Below, in pieces: positions 20,272-31,903 of a stretch of DNA of 64,000 nucleotides. The position numbers and the translations under genes were made by a program. The stretch comes from Cocos nucifera (Eukaryota > Streptophyta > Magnoliopsida > Arecales > Arecaceae), in NCBI GenBank assembly GCA_006176705.1, contig QRFJ01004956.1, forward strand, positions 27,339-91,338, written 5' to 3'. A model generated the notes under the pieces. That model saw only the letters and a list, made by a program, of their open reading frames with translations, was not told the origin of the DNA and ran no database searches. Each line of letters starts with the position of its first letter. The first letter of the stretch is position 1.

Positions 20272-23074
20272 TGAAGGAAGCAGTGCAGGATTTGTAGTCC
20301 TACTTTCAAAATTTTTTTTAAAAATTATTAAAATAGAAAAAAAATTAATTAATCTAATTAATTATTTTTTTATCATATCAAAATATTAAGTCCTACACTA
20401 AGGATCTAAACACAATATCCATGCATTCATATAGATCTGAAAATAAAACTATGCAGCAACCTCTTTACTTCATCTATCTGTTTAGAACACAATATCTTTT
20501 CATGGATAGCTGATCACCATAATCTGAATCTATCGGATAATGCTCTGGTGTCGCACCATAGCTACACATATGTTCGACTTCTATGGTTGGTCCTCATGGA
20601 GCTCCTGATCCTGATCAGCCCCATTGGGGTGCTAGCTCCTCACTGGGGCCTTCAATGGCTGATCATAATCAATCCAATCGATCATGTACTTTTGATTTTT
20701 TGAACACTAAAAAATTAGAACACAAATACTAGAGGATGATGAAGATGTGTTTCAAATTTGGTGACAATCTGATGCTCACAGCACTCGATTTTTCCACCCG
20801 AACCCAAATTCCCAAATCTAGAATTTCCCTCTATCCAAAAAACTTGACACACTGAAAATCCTATCACACCCTCTCTATGTGGAGTTTTTCCATGAAATAA
20901 GTTTTTTTGGAAAGATAACTTTTAGGTCTATAAACTCTATTTAGATTATATCTAAAAATTGGGTATTCTTAGAGATAGAAATCAGAAGAGAAGAGAGATA
21001 TGAGGGAAAAATAAAGTGCTATAGGACCCTACTCACCTTCACTCCAAGATTTTTCTCACCCAAAACTAATATCCAATCACATTGAAGTTTTTACCAGGGA
21101 ATTCTACCCACCTCTATTGCACATAAAAAAAATTATCAGATTTTATTGATGTGAATACCATGGGAAAAATGCATGAAAATAGATAAGGGTTGGAGGTTGA
21201 ACTTGTTTTAACCTCCCAACCAACATCAAATTCAAAAACCTTCTTATCCCTATCCAATTCCCATACCAGAGCATTTGATATGCAGAAGGACTCTCCTTCT
21301 ATGTGTCCACTCTACGAATGCGTAAAAAATTGCATGAAGTAAAATCAAAGTGGGCGTGGAAAAAGGATAAGAACAAGAGGGAGTTGAAAAGTTTCAAGTT
21401 CTACATTGAATTCAAAATTCAAATTATTTTGACTAGTCCAACCAATGGACCTGGTTAAAGATAGAAGAGATAAGGGGTGTAGAAGGTATCTGGGTGTGAG
21501 GAAAAATTCACATAAAATAAAGAGGGGCATGGGTCAAAGGTTGGTCAAATATTGTAGGCGTAGGGAGTTGAAAGTTCAAACCTCCTTTGACTTTTCAAAA
21601 TTGGTTTCAACTAAACCAATTATTCCAAACCCAATACGACCAGGTCAAATCTAACTAAATTAGGCTTAACCCAACATATTAAATTTCTAATCAAATTATA
21701 AATTAATTTGGTCCAGCTCCTGATTAAATTAGGGTCAAATCTTTCACAGCGATTAGGTCAACTCATGACCTGATTGGGTCAAAACCAATCGAATCCAAAT
21801 CGATCAAACTTGATCAAATCCCCATCACTCAATTAAATTAAGTTAATCAATAATCAAATTGCTAATTAATCCTTTAATAAATATAGAGTTTTAATCGAGT
21901 GGATGTCTGGGCAATAGAGTCCATCAACATGAAACTCCTAAAGAGTCCCAAAAACTAATGGAACTCTTGATCCCAGTATCCCAAATGAATCAAACTCATG
22001 ATCATAGAGTTTCAGACCAGTAGAACTCTTCATCAGAGAGTCCTAGATAAGTAGGACTCAAAGTCCCAATCCAATGAGACTCTTGATCATAGAGTCTCAG
22101 TCTAGTGGGACTCTTGACCATAGTGTCCTAGGTCATTAGGACTCATGATCAACCATCAGATCAGGTAGGAAATCCTTATGTGTGTGACCCCATAGATTCG
22201 AATCCTAAGTCGGTAGCACATAAATTATTTTTTTGTACCAATCAATATGAACATCTAGCAATGGTTTTCGATGTCCAGATAGGTCGAAAAGTCAGAATGC
22301 AATAATGATGAACCTGTGGAATATGGTTACCGTATAGTTCATCCCCTTGACCTCGATGCTCAAAGGATGTTTTAGAGTTTACTATCAATCCTAAAATTCA
22401 TCCATAGTGTATTTCAAAATTTAGCATCCATCATATGGACTACCCCATCCGAGGATTTGCTAAATTAAAATACAGCGATGCAATTGCTCCAACACTTGGA
22501 GGGGTCAATTCCATCTTGACTCACACACCGACAAGCCAAGTACTTGACTGCACCTAGTAGCCTTTCATCATTGAATTAGCAATTTAGATAGTCTAGTACC
22601 TTAGTACAGTGAGTTGCTTGCATGTTACCATGGTGGTCTCAGGTCTAAGGGACACTTATACCTATATCCTTTGGGGCTAATCTTAATAGAAGAAAAGCTC
22701 CGAAGTTGGTCATATTTAGTGTAGATGTATCCATACATCTCACTTGCATGCCATACCAGTGTCTCAACATTCCTTGGTTATGAGGACAACCAATCTATAT
22801 GGCACACAACGATCTATACTCGATAAACATCATCCTAAGTAACAACATATCTTTTGATCATGAACAATTTAAGGACTAAACGATAAATCCTTCTTTGTCG
22901 AATCTAGATAGTCTTAAGGACTTCATCACAACACAGGAGTTCATTAGAAGATACTAAATTTTGTGATGAAAAATGCTAAAATAACTTTTATTAATTTATG
23001 ATTCATATACAGTTATAAATGTATGGCCCAACCGTCAATAGGCTGATGATTGGCTTTGAGACATATTTCCAACA
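20272..23074 (-). repeat. 3' LTR of element C (2,803 bp)
   Basis: On the minus strand it runs from TGTTGGAAATATGTC at 23,074 to CTTCCTTCA at 20,272. It is colinear with 34,339-37,112, with about a tenth of bases differing where I compared. It has an internal array of about 31-bp repeats (21,963-22,154). Confidence 0.92.
21963..22154. repeat. Degenerate 31-bp tandem repeats with GAGTC/GACTC dyads inside the LTR of C
   Basis: About six units of the type ACTCTTGATCATAGAGTCTC follow each other. Several form small hairpins, the best being GAGTCCTA with TAGGACTC near 22,040-22,062. The same array is at 36,025-36,214 in the other LTR, so it predates insertion. Confidence 0.65.
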
Positions 23075-23076
23075 AT

Positions 23077-23085
23077 CTCCCACTT
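23077..23085 (-). other. Polypurine tract of element C
   Basis: The minus strand reads AAGTGGGAG just before the LTR start at 23,074 and just after the RNase H stop codon. Confidence 0.85.
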
Positions 23086-23088
23086 AGA

Positions 23089-23560
23089 CTAAAGCCAATC
23101 GATGTAGTATCTAATATCTATCTTCGACTTGATGTCATTGAACTCCTTTACCACAATAGCTTTAGTGAATGGGTCGACCAGGTTCTCCTTTCCATTGATC
23201 TTTCGGAGATCGACATCATCTCGATCCATAATTTCTTGGATAAGGTAGAAGCGGTGTAGAATATGCTTCATCCACTGGTGTGCCTTAGGTTCCTTCGCCT
23301 GAGCAATGGGTCCAAAGCTATCGCAATAGAGCAGAACTGGACCATCAAGGAAGGATGCTACTACAAGCTTGGTGATGAATTTTCTCAGCCACATCGCTTC
23401 TTTGGTAGCATCTGATGCAGCAACATACTCTACCTCACATAATGAATTGACCATAGTGTGCTGCTTGAAACTCTTCTAGCAGATTGCCCCACCATTAAGG
23501 ATGAATATATATCCCGACACACTCTTGCTATCATCATGATCAGACTAAAAACTGAAGTCT
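23089..23560 (-). pseudogene. RNase H of element C
   Basis: The last 121 codons are open (23,454-23,089): SLCEVEYVAASDATKEAMWL, LLYCDSFGPIAQAKEPKAHQ, then a histidine region and NLVDPFTKAIV, ending DWL. Upstream, SDHDDSKSVSGY shows the first half after a stop. The D-E-D residues are present in pieces. Confidence 0.87.
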
Positions 23561-24859
23561 ATGAACCTCACAAGTTTCAAGTCCATTTCACCATATACAA
23601 GCCACTGATCCTTAATATTTCTCAAATACTTTGGGATGGTTGTAACAACCTTCTAGTGGTTCTCCTCTAGATCAGATTAGTATCTACTCACTATCCCTTA
23701 TGAGTATGCCACATCTAATCGTGTACATGTCATGGCATACATGATAGAATCCATTGTCGAAGCATATGATATTCTACTCGTATGCTCTCTTTCTAGAGGT
23801 GTTGTCAGACAATCCCTCTTTAAAAGAAAATTTTCATAGCCTATCGGTAGATAGTCTTTCTTAAAATTCTTCATGCTGAACCATTTCAGCACAGTATCAA
23901 TGTACGTAGACTGGGACAATCCAAGCAACTTTTTAGATCTATCTCTATAGATCTTCATCCCTAGGACGTAGGAAGCTTCTCTCAGATCTTTTATGGAGAA
24001 CCGTGATGACAGCCAGATCTTTATTTCTTACAATGCAAGGACATCATTTTCGATTAAGAGAATGTTATCCACATACAATATTAGGAATACTATTGCTGAA
24101 CCATTAGCCTACTTGTATATGCAGGGATCCTCATCATTCTTAATGAAGCCATACATTTTGATTGTTTTATTAAATCATATGCTCCAGCTCCGAGATGCTT
24201 GCTTTAGTCCATAAATTGACCTTCGAAGCTTACACACCTTAAACTCATCTATGGATGTGAATCCTTAAAGCTGTGTCATGTACACCTCTTCATCCAACTC
24301 TCCATTTAGGAAAGCCATTTTCACATCCATCCGCTAGATTTCATAATCTAGATGGGCAGCGATAGCAAGCATAATTCGAATGGATTTGAGCATTTCCATA
24401 GAAAAAAATATCTCATCATAGTCAATACCATAACTTTGACGATACCCCTTGGCAACCAGATGGGCTTTATAGGTCTTCACCTTTCTGTCTGTGCCCCTTT
24501 TTCTTTTGAAGATCCACTTACATCCTATGGGTTTTACACCTTTGGGTAGGTTAACCAATGTCCATACATCGTTAACCTTCAAAGATTCCATTTCAAATTT
24601 CATGGCCTCAAGCCATTTCTCAGAGTTGGGTATCTGCATTACATCCATATAGGTGATCGGATCCTGATTGTTCTCATCGAGTTCAATAGGATCCCCATCC
24701 CAGATCAAAAAATCATAGTATCTGTCCGATTGATGTGGTAATCTACTAGATCATCTTAACGGTGCATCAACAATGGGTTTTGGGTCTGATCTAATCAGAT
24801 CCAGCTTAGGTTCTATAACTTGTGTCTGTTCTTCCATCTATCATACTTCATCAAGTTCG
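23561..24859 (-). pseudogene. Linker and reverse transcriptase of element C, inactive
   Basis: From right to left: a linker, NSEKWLEAMKFEMESLKVND, the RT start WTLVNLPKGVKPIGCKWIFK, KAHLVAKGYRQ, DVKMAFLNGELDEEVYM, SIYGLKQASRSW, and LYVDNILL at 24,064-24,075 where YVDD is expected. The connection part reads GMKIYRDRSKKLLGLSQSTY. At least six stop codons are present. The right edge is the insertion of D. Confidence 0.88.
24855..24859. other. Left target-site duplicate of element D (GTTCG)
   Basis: GTTCG here and ATTCG at 30,425-30,429 flank D. The undisturbed form in B is AGTTCAACC read on the same strand, so the host sequence agrees. Confidence 0.7.
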
Positions 24860-25475
24860 TATTGGGAATATGCGCTCTTCCCACATAGATCGACGTGGCT
24901 GCTAGGGATTAGCCAAGCAATAAGGAAGTACTTCTCAAAGATTTATGTGGAAGTACGATCAAATAAATCAAGAAATAGAGAAGAAGAGAAGAAGAGATTT
25001 TTGAGAGAAAAGAGCTTTTATTCAGTATATTTCAGCACTATCACAATCATGACCTATTTTCACAATATATACTTTACAAAGGGTCAAGTCCAAGCTCATA
25101 GAAAAACTCTCTAAATCCAAATAATCCATGTACACAAAATAACAGCTCATGAAAACTGAGTCGGTCCAATTTCAATTTGAGCCGGCTAACCTACGACTGG
25201 GTCAGCTCAGTCCCAAATAGAGCCGGTCCAATTATGTATCATGCCAACAGTCCAAAAATACTGCTTTTTATCTGAATTTTTCTCTGAGACCTAGCTGACC
25301 CAGTCCTGAACTGAGCCGACATAGTTCCCAACTGAGTCGGCTTAGTCTCAGTGTGAGCCAGCCCAATTTCTAAACTTTGCTATTGAGACTGATTCTTCTT
25401 CTGGATCACTCCTGTCTTTCCATGACCTATCTTCTCAGGTTTTCAAGACTTGGGAGTGCTAATTCTGAGCTCACA
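24860..25475 (-). repeat. 3' LTR of element D (616 bp)
   Basis: On the minus strand it starts TGTGAGCTCAG at 25,475 after the polypurine tract and ends CCCAATA at 24,860; the end has lost the usual CA, while J has CCAACA. A TATA-like AGTATATATT lies near 25,060-25,075. Its 5' third holds degenerate copies of CTGAGCCGGCTCAG. Confidence 0.93.
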
Positions 25476-25491
25476 TTCTCCACCTTGGTGC
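25476..25491 (-). other. Polypurine tract of element D
   Basis: CACCAAGGTGGAGAA on the minus strand precedes the LTR. The same core, AAGGTGGAGA, precedes the LTRs of H, F (as AAGGTAGAGA) and J. Confidence 0.8.
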
Positions 25492-25519
25492 TTCAAAGTC
25501 CTTATGAACTCATCTCTTC

Positions 25520-26005
25520 TCAACAAACCCATCCATGCCATACATCTCTGAAACTGTCTCTGGGGAGTACCTTCATGAGTGCATCAGACTGGTTCTCCTT
25601 GGTATGGACCTTCATCAGTTTTAATTCACCTTCCTCCACCAGCTCTCTGATCCTGTGGTACCTCACATCTATATGCTTTGTACGTGCATGATAGACTGAG
25701 TTCTGTGCTAACAATAGAGCACTCTGACTATCACTAAATAGTGTAACCTTACTCTGCTCCACCCCCAACTCATCAATCAGCCTCCTAAGCCAAAGGACTT
25801 CCTTTGTAGCCTTCGTTATCCCAATGTACTCAACCTCTATGGTAGACAAGGCCGTGATTGGTTGAAGGGTTGATCTCCAAGACACTGGTCCACCATTTAC
25901 ACAGAAGAGGTATCTAGTAGTAGACCTCCTTGTATCAAGATCACCAGCATAATTTGCGTCAACAAACCCTTTCAGAGGACCTAAACCTTCACACATCTTC
26001 ATAGA
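25520..26005 (-). pseudogene. RNase H of element D
   Basis: A 160-codon frame covers the whole domain: FVDANYAGDLDTRRST, STIEVEYIGITKATKEVLWL, LFSDSQSALLLAQNSVYHAR, KHIDVRYHRIRE and QSDALMKVLPRD. It is the best kept domain of D. A stop separates it from the RT connection upstream. Confidence 0.92.
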
Positions 26006-27085
26006 TTATTCGCCAAATCCTTCCCACTGTCCACCAAACACCAAACCATAATTTCTTATTCCATATAGATATCTCAATATCCATTTCAATGCTTTCCAGT
26101 GTTCCTTCCCAGGGTTAGCCATGTATCTACTAACCATACTCACTGCATGTGCTATATCTGGTCTACAACACACCATAGTGTACATCACACTACCTACCGC
26201 ATTTGTATGGAGACTCATTCCATGTACTCTCTCTCCTCTTTCGACTGGGGGTACTGTAACTTAGAGGGAGACATATGGCTCGGCAATGGCATCTCTGTAG
26301 GTTTGGCCTTCTCCATCCCAAATCTCTCCAGAACCTTCTGGACATACTTTTCTTTTGACAAATGGAGCACTCCTTTGCACCTATCTCTGCAAATCTCCAT
26401 TTCAAGGATTTTCTTAGTTGGACCCAAATCTTTAATCTCAAATTCAGATGATAATACCTTTTTCAACCTTTTCACAGCATCCATGCTTCTACTGACTATG
26501 AGTATATAATCTACATACAATAATAGGTACAAGACATTGTCCTCATCTATATCCTTGACGTAGACACAACAATCATGTTCACATATGTTGAAACCCAAGC
26601 TCAAAATGAAGCTATCAAACCTTCGATACCATTGACGAGGGGATTATTTCAAGCCATACAAAGACTTCCTTAGTAAACACACATTTTCTTCCTATCCCAT
26701 CTCTATGAAACCATTTGGCTGCTTCATGTAGATTCTTTCCTCCAAAGTCCCATGAAGGAAGGCCGTCTTCACGTCCATCTATTCCAATTTCATGTTATGC
26801 TGTGCCACTAGTATAGCAAAACTTGAATAGATGTATGACGTACCATAGGAGAGAAAATTTTTATATAGTCAATCCCTTCCCTTTGTGAGTATCCCTTTGC
26901 TACCAGTTCGCTTTGAATCTGACTCCACCTTGTTTTGAAGGTGCTTCTTTCTTTGTGAACACCCACTTTGAGCCAATAGGTCGAGCACCCTCTGGAAGAT
27001 CCACTAGCTGCCATATCTGATTCTTCTCAAGTGATTCCATCTCCATCATGGCCTGCATCCATGAATCATGATCCTCACTCTCCAT
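26006..27085 (-). pseudogene. Reverse transcriptase of element D, inactive
   Basis: Pieces in changing frames give the RT start (QIWQLVDLPEGARPIGSKWV), AKGYSQREGIDY, a broken SLYGLKQ region, and LLYVDYILIVSRS, where the second aspartate of YVDD is tyrosine. The connection GPTKKILEMEICRDR and VMYTMVCCRPDIAHAVSMVS follows. It would have been the RT of the element and is not functional. Confidence 0.9.
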
Positions 27086-28160
27086 GACCTCTGCATAACT
27101 CTTTGGATCTCCATTAGCAGTGATGAGTGCATAGGAGGTAACCTCATCAATGCCATATCTGACCGATCTTCTAATAGTACGCTAGGGCTTATGCAAAGCC
27201 ACTCCCACTGGCACATCTCTGCCTGATGTCTATGACTGCTCCTGCACATCTGTCTGAATTGCCGGCCCTTCATGCTGATTTTGAATCTAAGACAATACAT
27301 TTCTGCCCAGCTCCACCTCAACAGTAACACTCCTATAAGTGGATGTAACCTGTATGCCATCATTTTCTGACTGGCCACCACTGTTCACCTCTGTTTTCCC
27401 AGTTCCATCTATCCCAGACCTCCTCAAGATGCTCTTCTCATCAAAGATAACATCCCTACTGATCACTAACTTCTATGCCTGAGAGTCCCACAGTAGGTAC
27501 CCCTTAACTCCTTGTGGATACCCTATGAATGTCATCTTTTGAGATTTTGAATCCATTTTGCTCCTCTCGGTTGCCTCCATATGTGCATAGACTGTGCAAT
27601 CGAAGATATTTAGGTGGCCAAGCTCCACCTTCTTTCCACTCCAGATCTCCTCTGGAATGCCTCAATTCAGCTTATAATGAGGTAATCTATTCATAAGAAA
27701 ATAACAAAAAGTTAGAGCATCACCCCAAAAGGACTTTGGGAGTGATATCTGTAGCCTCAAACTCTGTGCCTTCTCGGTCAGTGTTCAGTTCATCCTCTCT
27801 ATGGCACCATTCTGCTGGAGAGTCATTCTCATCGTGTAATGACGTTTGATGTCATTTTTCTCACAGTACCTCCTAAACTCCAAGCTAGTATACTCCCCTC
27901 CATTGTCCAACCTTAGACACTTCACCTATCTTCCTGACTCCTTCTCTACTTCAACTCTCCAGGCTCTAAACCAGACAAACACCTTTGATTTTTCTCTGAT
28001 CAGATAAACCCACACCTTCCTTGAGAAATCATCAATGAAAGTGATAAAGTATTTTGCCCCACCTCTAACTGATACAGGAGCTGATCCCCACACATCCGAG
28101 TGCACAAAATCCAGCACTCCCTCGCTGCGCTTGGTACTTCAGACGAACTTCATCCTATGC
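27086..28160 (-). pseudogene. Integrase core, C-terminus and linker of element D
   Basis: The core begins LDFVHSDVWGSAPVSVRGGA, with the first catalytic aspartate, and continues YFITFIDDFSRKVWVYL. The rest to 27,480 is broken but keeps recognisable segments on the minus strand: the region before the glutamate, and a GYPQGVKGY segment near 27,510. From 27,085 to about 27,480 is the variable linker. Confidence 0.8.
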
Positions 28161-28640
28161 TATTTGCCAAAAATGCATGGCTCACAAAGATCTGTGCCCT
28201 CCTTCTTTAGGGCTAGGATCATACCTCTTCTACTTAGTTCAGCGAGCCCATAATCACTCATATGACCCATCCGATAGTTCCATAGCTGATATAAAATCTG
28301 CTCCTCCTGTGCCACTGCTAGCACCTCTGCACTATCATTTACCACTGAGCCTAACATTCTATAAAGATTATTGCTTAGTCTTCTACTTCTCATCACCACC
28401 AAAGCTTCTTTCAAAATTTTCGGACATCCACTCCCAGCTTGGCTACTAAAAGCATAACCCTACTCCTCCAAGTAGCCCAAAGAAATCAAATTCTTTTTCA
28501 ACTTCAGTATATGCCTGACATATGATAATGTATGAATGATCCCGTCGTACATCCTCATCCTGATAGAGCCAATTCTAGCTACTTTTCATGGGTGATCATC
28601 TTCAAGATTGACACTTCCACCATCGGCCTTCTGGTAGATA
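28160..28640 (-). pseudogene. Pre-integrase zinc-binding region of element D
   Basis: The 84-codon frame to 28,414 has YQLWNYRMGHMSDYGLAELS and CEPCIFGK, the H-H-C-C type region before copia integrase. The first histidine of the usual WHxRLGH is tyrosine. Upstream to 28,640 lies the protease C-terminal part. Confidence 0.78.
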
Positions 28641-29539
28641 GCAAACCACTACTGATGAGAAGTATAGTGGTGCGAGCATGCTAAATCTAATATCCACATA
28701 GTATCGCACTCTATGGATCCATCTGATATAACTAGCAGGTCTTCTTCACTGCTCACAGAAGCTGTATCATCTCCCTTGCTAGCCTTCCCTTTTTCTGATC
28801 TCAAAAGGGGACAATCCCTCCTTAGGTGTTCAGACTGATGACATTTATAATATTTCAATATCATCTTCCTCTGATCGCGAGATTTTGACCTACCCTTGGA
28901 TTTTCCTCGTCTTCTCCTTTGATCTTCTCTATCTTTCATTCACAGCCAAGATCTCAGACTTAGGATCTCCCTTGCAGATCTTCTCCCTTTGGTCATTTGA
29001 TTTGAGCACACCAACAACCTCTTCTTAGTTTAGGGTCTCCTTCCTATTAACTAAAGTTGTTATGAGACCATCATACGAACCTGGGAGAGAACATAATAGC
29101 AGCAATGCTCGATCCTCCTCGTTGATCTTCACATCCAAACTTATCACCTCAGAACACACCTGATTGAACCTTTAGGTATGTGCAACAAGATCTCCACCTT
29201 CGGACATCCTCAGACTATACAGCTGTTTCTTCAACCATAACTTGTTTGTCATGTTCTTCCCCAAATATCTGTTCTCCAATCTCTCCCAGAGCCACTTTGC
29301 CATAGTTTCTATGCAAACTTTGAGCAAAACCTGATCACCAAGCACATCCGGATTGTGCTAAAAGCAATTTCCTCCAACTCTTTTCAATCCTCAGTACTAA
29401 TCTTTTTCAACCATTCTTTTGTCAAGACCTAGTAGATCCTCTGCTGAACTAACAAGTTCTTTACTCTTTGCTGCCATAGAGTAAAGTTTTCCTTGCCGTC
29501 GAACTTCTCAAAATTAACCTTGAATCCACTTGATCCCAT
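28641..29539 (-). pseudogene. gag: gag and protease start of element D
   Basis: The start is the ATG at 29,539, reading MGSSGFKVNFEKFDGKENFT, typical of TNT1-like Gag. Near the end are a basic stretch, a zinc knuckle (about 28,796-28,837) whose first cysteine is tyrosine, and the protease motif WILDLACSHHYTSH, where the usual S after D is L. The middle is broken by frameshifts. Gag would build the particle. Confidence 0.82.
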
Positions 29540-29795
29540 GACTTCAAATAAGTCAAGACAAATCCCTAACATCCTTCATGATCTCACACACCAACAAAAC
29601 TATCCTTCAAAGAAGATCTAACTAGCCCTAGATCCTCTTTCCAAATATTTGTATCACCGTTCCTCCGTGTAAACAATCTTCACCTCAATCTAGAGACAAC
29701 CATGAAGCAAACTAGATGTTTTAGGATAAAACCTGATGCAATAGATCCTGGATGTAGTAAATCTCAGGTGTCTTCCTTCCTTCCATGCAACACCA

Positions 29796-29806
29796 CTCTG
29801 ATACCA
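29796..29806 (-). other. Primer binding site (tRNA-Met) of element D
   Basis: The minus strand reads TGGTATCAGAG three bases after the LTR end. The following bases GTGGTGTTGCATGGAAGG resemble those after the primer site of F. Confidence 0.88.
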
Positions 29807-29808
29807 AA

Positions 29809-30424
29809 TATTGAGAATAAGCGCTCTTCCCATACGGATCGGCATGGCTGCTGGTGATTAGCCAAGCAATAAGAAAGTACTTCTCAGAGATTTATGCAGA
29901 AGCATGATCAAATAAATCAAGAAATAGAGGAGAAGAGAAGAAAAGATTATCTAGAGAAAAGAGCTTTTATTCAGTATATTTCAGCACTATTACAACCTTG
30001 ACCTATTTGTAGTATATATATTTTATAAAGGGTCAAGTCCAAGCTCATAGAAAAGCTCTCCAAATCCAAACAATCCATGTACATAAAATAATAACCCACG
30101 AAAATTGAGTCGACCTAGTTTCAGACTAAGCCGACTAACCTACGATTGGGTCGGCTCAGTCCTACACTGAGCCAGCCCAGTTGTATATCGTGCTAACAGT
30201 GCAAAAATACTACTTTCTATCTAGATTTTTCTCTAAGAACTAGTCAACCCAGTCCTGGACTGAGCCGACCCAGTTTCCAACTAAGTCGGCTCAGTCTCAT
30301 TGTGAGCCGGCCTAGTTTCTGAACTTTACTATTGAGACTGATTCTTCTTCTGGCTCACTCCTGTCTTCCCATGACCTATCTTCTCATGTTTCCAAGACTT
30401 TGGAGTGCCACTTCTAAGCTTACA
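29809..30424 (-). repeat. 5' LTR of element D (616 bp)
   Basis: Starts TGTAAGCTTAG at 30,424 on the minus strand and ends CTCAATA at 29,809, the same length as the 3' LTR. The TAA in its second to fourth bases terminates the interrupted integrase frame of C. Confidence 0.93.
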
Positions 30425-31140
30425 ATTCGACCTTAAAGGCATTAGTTTTTTCACCAAGAAACTTCTTCTCTAAAAAAATTGCCTTAAGACTGACAAACAT
30501 TTTTTGCTCATCGGCAAGGTAGAAGTGGTACCCTTTGGATTCTTTTGGATAACCTATAAAACTATACTTATCAAACCTAGGTTCAAGATTATTTATCATC
30601 AAACATTTGACGTAAGCCAGACACCTCCAAATCCTATGGTGTGAAAGCACTGCCTTAGTCCACATCTCATATGATGTTTTATTAATAGATTTACTTGGAA
30701 CCCTATTTAGAATGTAACAAGCTGACTCGAGTGCATATCCCCATAGGAAGATCGACAAACCAACAAATTCCATCATAGATCGAACCATGTCCGATAGAAT
30801 ATGATTTCTTCTTTCAGATACACCATTATGTTGTGGTGTTCCAGGAGGGGTCCATTGTGAGAGAATTTTGTTCCCTCCAAGATATGTTAGAAACTCATTC
30901 GAAAGATAGTCATCCCCTTGATCAAACCGAAGAGTTTTCATACTCTTCTCAGTTTGCTTTTCTTCCTCAATTTGGTATAGTTTGAATATTTTAAATGACT
31001 TCGACTTATGCTTCATTAAATAGATGTACCCATATATCGATAGGTCCTCTGTGAAGGTTATGAAGTAGAAGTATCCACCTCTGGTACATGAGCTCATGGA
31101 TCCACATACATCAGAATGTACTCGATTTAGGAGTTCAGAG
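30420..31140 (-). pseudogene. Integrase of element C, cut by element D
   Basis: A 225-codon frame (31,097-30,420) spans most of the core: YFITFTEDLSIYGYIYLM, FDQGDDYLSNEF (second aspartate region, with the usual SDRGGEY altered), SQWTPPGTPQHNGVSERRN with the catalytic glutamate, and the GYPKESKGYHFY end. The frame ends KVEL and then TAA supplied by the inserted LTR of D. Confidence 0.88.
30425..30429. other. Right target-site duplicate of element D (ATTCG)
   Basis: Pairs with GTTCG at 24,855-24,859 with a single A/G difference. Confidence 0.65.
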
Positions 31141-31577
31141 GCTCATTCATCCTTTCCAGTAAAAGGTGATTTGGTCATCTTACCAAGAAGATAGGACTCA
31201 CAAGTTGGAAGTGATTTACAATCAGTAACCTCAAGAATTTCTTCTTGAGTTAACCTGTTAATTCTATTCTTTTTAATATGACCTAGCCTATAGTGCTAAA
31301 GGTATACATTAGACATCACTAATTCTAGGACATTTATCAGAGAATTGAACCACGTTAACAGGCATAGAAAGTAAATAAATTCCATTATTCAATTATCCAA
31401 TAAAAATTGTAACACCATTCAAAATGACATTACAAATTTTTTATTTTATTAATATTTTAAAACCATTCATGGACAAAAGGCCTGCAGAAATGATATTCAA
31501 TATGAAAGTTGGACAAAAATGACATTCATTAAGAATAACTTTATTTGAATTAATTACAAGATTCATGATTCCTAAAG
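31141..31577 (-). pseudogene. Protease C-terminal and pre-integrase region of element C
   Basis: Broken minus-strand frames with the GHIKKNRINRLTQEEILEV-type histidine segment and the cysteine region near 31,190-31,240 (CKSLPTCESYLLGKMTKS). It links protease to integrase. There are several stops and an AT-rich patch near 31,420-31,460. Confidence 0.72.
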
Positions 31578-31900
31578 CTAGAATAGGAAACCATCTCCAA
31601 CATTCAGGAACCTCTCACCTTGATCAAATCTCCTACTGACCTGCAAGTCCTGCATAGAATTACAAATATGATAAGAGCTTTCAGTATCTAATATCCAAGT
31701 AGTAGAATCAAATAAGAAAAAATTGTAAGGTGTTATCATATAATTACCTTGCCCAGCAACCACTTGCTACCTTCTTGGCCTGTTCGGATCCAGGGAGGCA
31801 ATGTACAGAGGATAGTTCCTCTTTCAGTGCCCCTGCTTCTTGCAGAAGAAGCACTCTGCCAAGCTCTAATTGGGCTTGCACTTCTTGGTCCGACTCTATG
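31578..31900 (-). pseudogene. Zinc knuckle and protease of element C
   Basis: The protease motif is WILDTESSYHICN at about 31,697-31,660, where the active-site glycine of D-S/T-G is glutamate. Upstream near 31,815-31,860 is a CX2CX4H zinc knuckle (ECFFCKKQGH) followed by a TGA and by tyrosine for the last cysteine. Both domains are inactive as written. Confidence 0.82.
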
Positions 31901-31903
31901 CAG

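Larger units (their letters stand above)
24860..30424 (-). mobile_element. Copia-3 element D, complete but dead, TNT1-like, 5,565 bp
   Basis: Two LTRs of exactly 616 bp each, a tRNA-Met primer site, gag, protease, integrase, RT, RNase H and polypurine tract, all on the minus strand, lie between near-matching 5-bp duplicates. Gag and pol resemble TNT1-type copia polyproteins. The LTRs differ at roughly a tenth of positions where I compared, and all domains contain stops or shifts. Confidence 0.93.

Noticed and set aside
26099..26509. 136-codon plus-strand frame
   Set aside because: Antisense shadow of the RT of D; no homology of its own. The same applies to 23,458-23,670, 23,993-24,214, 25,377-25,691 and 63,480-63,839.
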